Assembly: GCF_002926165.1 (NCBI RefSeq)
Contig: NZ_MAGP01000094.1
Span: forward strand, 1 to 64,000
DNA from: Micromonospora chalcea
GTDB taxonomy: Bacteria; Actinomycetota; Actinomycetes; Mycobacteriales; Micromonosporaceae
Length of the DNA: 64,000 nt
Direction: 5' to 3'
Position 1 is the first letter of the stretch. Every line of letters starts with the position of its first letter. Below the pieces are notes generated by a model that did no database searches, was not told the origin of the DNA, and saw only the letters and a list, made by a program, of their open reading frames with translations. The position numbers and the translations under genes were made by a program. This document shows positions 60,782-64,000 of this stretch, one piece after another.

Positions 60782-60815
60782 CCGAAGACCCGCCCGACAC
60801 CGGGCGGGTCTTCGG
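60782..60815 (+). terminator. terminator after the 45-residue protein gene
   Basis: CCGAAGACCCGCCCG (60782-60796) and CGGGCGGGTCTTCGG (60801-60815): a 15-bp perfect stem with a 4-nt loop. Confidence 0.88.
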
Positions 60816-61099
60816 CGTATCGGCATCGGTCGGCACCGGGATTCCACCTCGCCGCACCGCCCGGTACGGTTGGCACGGTCGCCAACCGGTGGTTCCGGGC
60901 CGACGCGGGCAAGTGAAACTCATCGACGTCGTCCGGTGACTTTCGGTGACGGCCGATGCTCCCCCGGGCGGCTCCGGGCAACCACCGGATACGGTGCGGG
61001 GAGCCCGCACGGCCGGTACCCGCCGGCGACGCCGGCAGCCATGCCGACGGTTCCCCGGACCGGCATCGGCGGCCGACCTGTGATGGAGGAGGCGCACCC
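60816..61099 (+). other. intergenic region before the long Pro/Gly-rich protein
   Basis: 284 bp without a gene signal. It must hold the promoter of the 61100 gene, but no clear -35/-10 pair was identified; TACGGT at 60991-60996 is a weak candidate. GGAGGAGG at 61085-61092 is the ribosome site. Confidence 0.4.
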
Positions 61100-63877
61100 A
61101 TGACGTCCGAGGCTCCGCACCGCCCCGGCCAGGAGCCGGGCGAGGTGTCGCCGGGCACCGGCGGACCGGTGCCGTACGGCGATCAGCCGGCGCAGCAGGA
61201 CAACGGGTACAACGGAGCGCCCGACCTCGGCTGGGCGCCGCCCCCGCCGGCCGGTCGGCCCGCGCAGCCGGCCCCGGCCTGGGCCGCTAACGACGAACAG
61301 CCCCCCGCCTGGGCCCCGCCCGCGGGCCAGCCGGTGACCGGCCGGGCCACCGCCCAGGTCCCACCGCCCGCCGACCGTGGGCAGCAGCCCGCCTGGGGCG
61401 GCACCGACCAGGGCGCCCCCGCCTGGGCCGGTCCCGCCCAGGGCAGTCCCGTGTGGGGCGCTCAGGAGCAGCCCGGCCCGGACCGCGCCGCCGACCCGGC
61501 GCCGCCCGCGTGGGCCGCCACGCCGCCGGGCAGCCCGGTCGAGCCGACGGCGCCGGCCTGGGCCGCCGAGCAGAACCGCCAGGGGTGGGGCTCCGGTGAG
61601 CAGCCGGCCCGGTCGCCGTCCGGCGACCCGGCCGCCCGCAGCACCGGTTACGTCCCCGCCCCGGCCACCGTGCCGAACGAGACCTGGGTCACGCCCGCCC
61701 CGCCGGACGACCCGCACCGCTCCGGCGGCTTCGCGCCCACCGGCGGGCAGCACGACGACGCCCCGGGACACGCCGGTGGCTGGTCCACCGCCGCGCCGCC
61801 GGACGATCCGAACCGCTCCGGCGGCTGGAACCCGCGCGACGAGCAGCCCGCCGCGGCCGACGATCCCGGCCGCTCCGGCGGCTGGACGCCGCGTGAGAGC
61901 CAGCCGGCCTGGGCACCTCCGGGTCAGCAGACCGGCGCCACCTGGCCGCCGGCCGACCCGCCCGCCCGTGCCGCCGCCGCGGTCTCGGTGCCCGGCGTCA
62001 CCCGGCCGGACAACGCGTGGTCCACTCCGGAGCAGTCCGATCAGGACAACCGCTCCGCCGCTGGCGAGGACGACTCGCACCGCTCCGGCGGCTGGCGTCC
62101 GACCGGTGGACAGCACGACGGCGGATGGCCCGCCCCGCAGGCCGAGAACCGGCCGGGTGGCTGGGATGAGCCCGCCCGCCCCGACGACCCGGACCGCTCC
62201 GGCGGCTGGGCCGCGGGCCGCGCCGCCGGCCCCGCCGAGGCGGCACAGCCGGGCGGCTGGGGTGAGCCGGACCAGGGCCGGCAGCCCGGTGGCTGGGGCG
62301 CCCCCGCCGTACCGCAGCAGCGTGACTCCGAGGAGCAGGCCGGCGCCTGGAGCGGTGCCGCGTCCGTGCCGCAGCAGCAGGAGAGCGGCCGGTCGGCCGA
62401 GGAGCCGGCACAGCCCAGTTGGGGTGCCGCCGCACCGGTCGATACTCCGGCGGCCCGCGCGAGCGTCTCCGTACCGGCGCCCGACGGCGGCTGGGGCGGC
62501 AACCAGAACGACCGCCTGGCCGTACCGGCCGCCGAGCCGTGGTCGCCCGCCGAGGCGTGGGGCCGCTCCGAGGACTCCGCCCCGGCGTACCAGCCCGCTC
62601 CCGCGCCGGGCATCTCGCCCGGCAACGCGGTGCCGCTGCCGGCACAGCAGCAGCGCGTGCCCGGAGCCGCGCTCGCCGCGTCGCCGCCCGCCGACCAGCC
62701 GCCCGCGCCGGCCGAACCCCAGGGGTACGAGCCGGAGCGCGGTGACGGCGCGTGGGGCGAGTCGCAGTCGGCCTCCGTGCCCGGCCCGCGTACCTCCCCG
62801 GAGGGCGGCCCGGTCTCGGCCAGCGCGTCGGTCCCGGTGACCAGCCGGGTCACCCCGCCGTCCGACCAGCCCCTGCCGACCGGCACCCCGGCGCCACAGC
62901 CCCGGGTGTACGGCCGGCCCGCCCGCCCGGAGCCCGAGGACACGCCCGAGCAGGACGGTCACGGCTTCCCCGAGCAGGACGGGCCCTCCGGATTCGGCCC
63001 GGACAACGGCTTCCCCGGCCCGCAGTCCCGGACCGTCGACGCCGACGGGCCGCACGGGTACGCCGCCGTGCCGCCGTCCTCGCCGGCCGCGCCGCCGCCG
63101 TTCCCGGCCGGTGTGCCGTCCTTCATGGACCCGCCCGCCAACACCCGCCCCGCCAACGGGGTGCACCCGGGCGGCGAGCAGCCCGGCGCGGTCCGGGACC
63201 CGTTCGACGGCCCGCAGAGCCCCTACGGCACCCCGGGTGGCAGCCAGGACCCGTTCGGCCCGCCCGGCGGCCATCAGGACCCGTTCGGTGGCCCTCAGGG
63301 CGGCCGCCAGGATGCGTTCGGCAGCCCGGCCGGCCGGCCCGAGCCGTTCGGCGGCCAGCCGGACCAGTTCGGCCCGCCGGCCGGTGGGCGCGCCTCCGTC
63401 GCGGTGCCCGGCCAGGGCCGGCCGGGCGAGACGAGCCCCTTCCCGGCACAGCAGGCCCCGCCGGCCTGGTCGCAGGACGCGCCGTCCGGTGAGCCGGAGC
63501 AGGGCCGGTTCGACGCGTTCAAGCCGGACGCCGCCGAGCCGCAGACCGAGGCGCCCCCGCCGAAGGTACGCAACGGACGGGTGCTGGCCGCCGTACTGAT
63601 CGCGGCGGTGCTCATCCTCGCCGTACCGCTCGGTCTGCTCACGCTGCTCGGCAAGGTCGGCGACGACAAGCCGGCGGGCTTCGACCCGGCGGTCGGTTCC
63701 TGCGTCAAGCAGTCCGGCGAGACCGCCGTTCCCGCCGACTGCGGTGAGCAGGGCGCGTTCAGCGTGGTGTCGAAGGTGGACAACAAGGACAAGTGCGCCG
63801 ATCTGACGCAGCCCACCGTCTCCGTCGAGAACGGCGGGACCACCCGGGTGCTCTGCCTGAAGCCGGCCGGCCAGTAA
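61100..63877 (+). CDS. long Pro/Gly-rich membrane protein with LppU-like C-terminal domain
   Basis: 925 residues. About 820 residues of low-complexity Pro, Gly, Ala, Gln and Trp, probably disordered and cytoplasmic, are followed by one membrane helix (about 826-850) and a small extracytoplasmic domain with four Cys (G-S-C, A-D-C, D-K-C and V-L-C), which resembles the LppU-type domain. The disordered part contains five D-P-x-R-S-G-G-(W/F) repeats (about 61700-62210) and later Q-D-P-F-G repeats (63247-63330). ATG 61100 was chosen for its ribosome site. Function unknown; perhaps an envelope scaffold. Confidence 0.7.
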   Translation: MTSEAPHRPGQEPGEVSPGTGGPVPYGDQPAQQDNGYNGAPDLGWAPPPPAGRPAQPAPAWAANDEQPPAWAPPAGQPVTGRATAQVPPPADRGQQPAWGGTDQGAPAWAGPAQGSPVWGAQEQPGPDRAADPAPPAWAATPPGSPVEPTAPAWAAEQNRQGWGSGEQPARSPSGDPAARSTGYVPAPATVPNETWVTPAPPDDPHRSGGFAPTGGQHDDAPGHAGGWSTAAPPDDPNRSGGWNPRDEQPAAADDPGRSGGWTPRESQPAWAPPGQQTGATWPPADPPARAAAAVSVPGVTRPDNAWSTPEQSDQDNRSAAGEDDSHRSGGWRPTGGQHDGGWPAPQAENRPGGWDEPARPDDPDRSGGWAAGRAAGPAEAAQPGGWGEPDQGRQPGGWGAPAVPQQRDSEEQAGAWSGAASVPQQQESGRSAEEPAQPSWGAAAPVDTPAARASVSVPAPDGGWGGNQNDRLAVPAAEPWSPAEAWGRSEDSAPAYQPAPAPGISPGNAVPLPAQQQRVPGAALAASPPADQPPAPAEPQGYEPERGDGAWGESQSASVPGPRTSPEGGPVSASASVPVTSRVTPPSDQPLPTGTPAPQPRVYGRPARPEPEDTPEQDGHGFPEQDGPSGFGPDNGFPGPQSRTVDADGPHGYAAVPPSSPAAPPPFPAGVPSFMDPPANTRPANGVHPGGEQPGAVRDPFDGPQSPYGTPGGSQDPFGPPGGHQDPFGGPQGGRQDAFGSPAGRPEPFGGQPDQFGPPAGGRASVAVPGQGRPGETSPFPAQQAPPAWSQDAPSGEPEQGRFDAFKPDAAEPQTEAPPPKVRNGRVLAAVLIAAVLILAVPLGLLTLLGKVGDDKPAGFDPAVGSCVKQSGETAVPADCGEQGAFSVVSKVDNKDKCADLTQPTVSVENGGTTRVLCLKPAGQ

Positions 63878-63886
63878 CCACACGTA

Positions 63887-63924
63887 CGCGGAGCGTCCAC
63901 CCCTCACCGGGTGGGCGCTCCGCG
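63887..63924 (+). terminator. terminator after the Pro/Gly-rich protein gene
   Basis: CGCGGAGCGTCCACCC and GGGTGGGCGCTCCGCG flank a short loop, a nearly perfect 16-bp stem with one mismatch. Confidence 0.75.
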
Positions 63925-63995
63925 CCGTTCCGGTGTGCCTCTGTTCACCCCGGGTTCGCCGCGAGCGCACCCGGCCAGTGCGGCACGATGGGGGC

Positions 63996-64000
63996 ATGAG
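63996..64000 (+). CDS. possible start of the next gene, cut by the window edge
   Basis: An ATG at 63996 lies 6 bp after the hexamer CACGAT, a spacing that would suit leaderless initiation. Only two codons are visible, so this is a guess. Confidence 0.15.

Noticed and set aside
60920..63997. Very long open frame on the minus strand opposite the Pro/Gly-rich protein
   Set aside because: The plus-strand frame has a ribosome site, sensible start, membrane helix and terminator. The minus frame is Arg/Gly/Ala-rich low complexity and results from third-position GC.

Overview
The window is high-GC DNA from an actinobacterium, most likely Micromonospora or a close Micromonosporaceae relative. This is an inference from codon bias, GTG/TTG starts, GTGA/ATGA overlaps, the dnaK-grpE-dnaJ-hspR operon with HAIR boxes, the purA/DUF3151/fba neighbourhood and a DynA/DynB-like pair. 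It reads as ordinary chromosome: no tRNA, rRNA, transposase, integrase or CRISPR array was seen.

Layout. 1-5.5 kb: a MaoC dehydratase, then an unusual operon (Nudix/winged-helix regulator, J-domain/pseudokinase, VWA protein, diverged adenylosuccinate synthetase paralogue), then a DedA protein. 5.5-9.6 kb: a TetR repressor divergent from SCP2, acyl-CoA dehydrogenase and acyl-CoA synthetase genes. 9.7-19.8 kb: purD, a solitary AbiEi/DUF559-like protein, canonical purA, a degenerate lipid-kinase-like protein, a Pro-rich ParA-like ATPase, DUF3151, a LOG-family protein and fba. 19.9-29 kb: small membrane and acidic proteins, an ECF sigma factor with an LCP protein, an LPxTG surface protein, the Hen1-Pnkp RNA-repair pair and a second DedA protein. 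29-38.6 kb (mostly minus strand): arsR, pyrE, an SDR, membrane proteins, and an operon with the order DUF4178-DUF2617-DUF4247-DUF350-unknown-spermidine-synthase-like. 38.8-50 kb: clpB, a small GntR/DivIVA-like/Cys-protein locus, a TrkA-C/CPA2 cation-proton antiporter, and hspR-dnaJ-grpE-dnaK. 50-64 kb: two dynamin-like GTPases, a hypothetical protein, a palindrome array, a collagen-like membrane protein, a 2-oxoacid dehydrogenase operon (E1alpha, E1beta, E2), a 45-residue protein behind a probable iron box, and a long Pro/Gly-rich membrane protein.

The most unusual signal is a set of dispersed palindromic elements. Family 1 (1849, 4768, 5460, 18649) is a 19-bp core repeated at a 31-bp period. 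One copy lies in frame inside a coding gene, and others supply the C-terminal tail or stop codons of neighbouring genes. Family 2 (10956, 12048, 38701) is a long hairpin with ends GTTGATCAAGGAGTTTG. Family 3 is an array of five 82-84-bp palindromes at 54855-55445. Further single-copy hairpins lie at 24041 and 41528. At least six annotated stop codons fall inside such palindromes.

The best candidate for an undescribed system is the 852-4816 operon, whose PurA paralogue has altered substrate loops. No homology search was possible, so family names rest on motifs read by eye.
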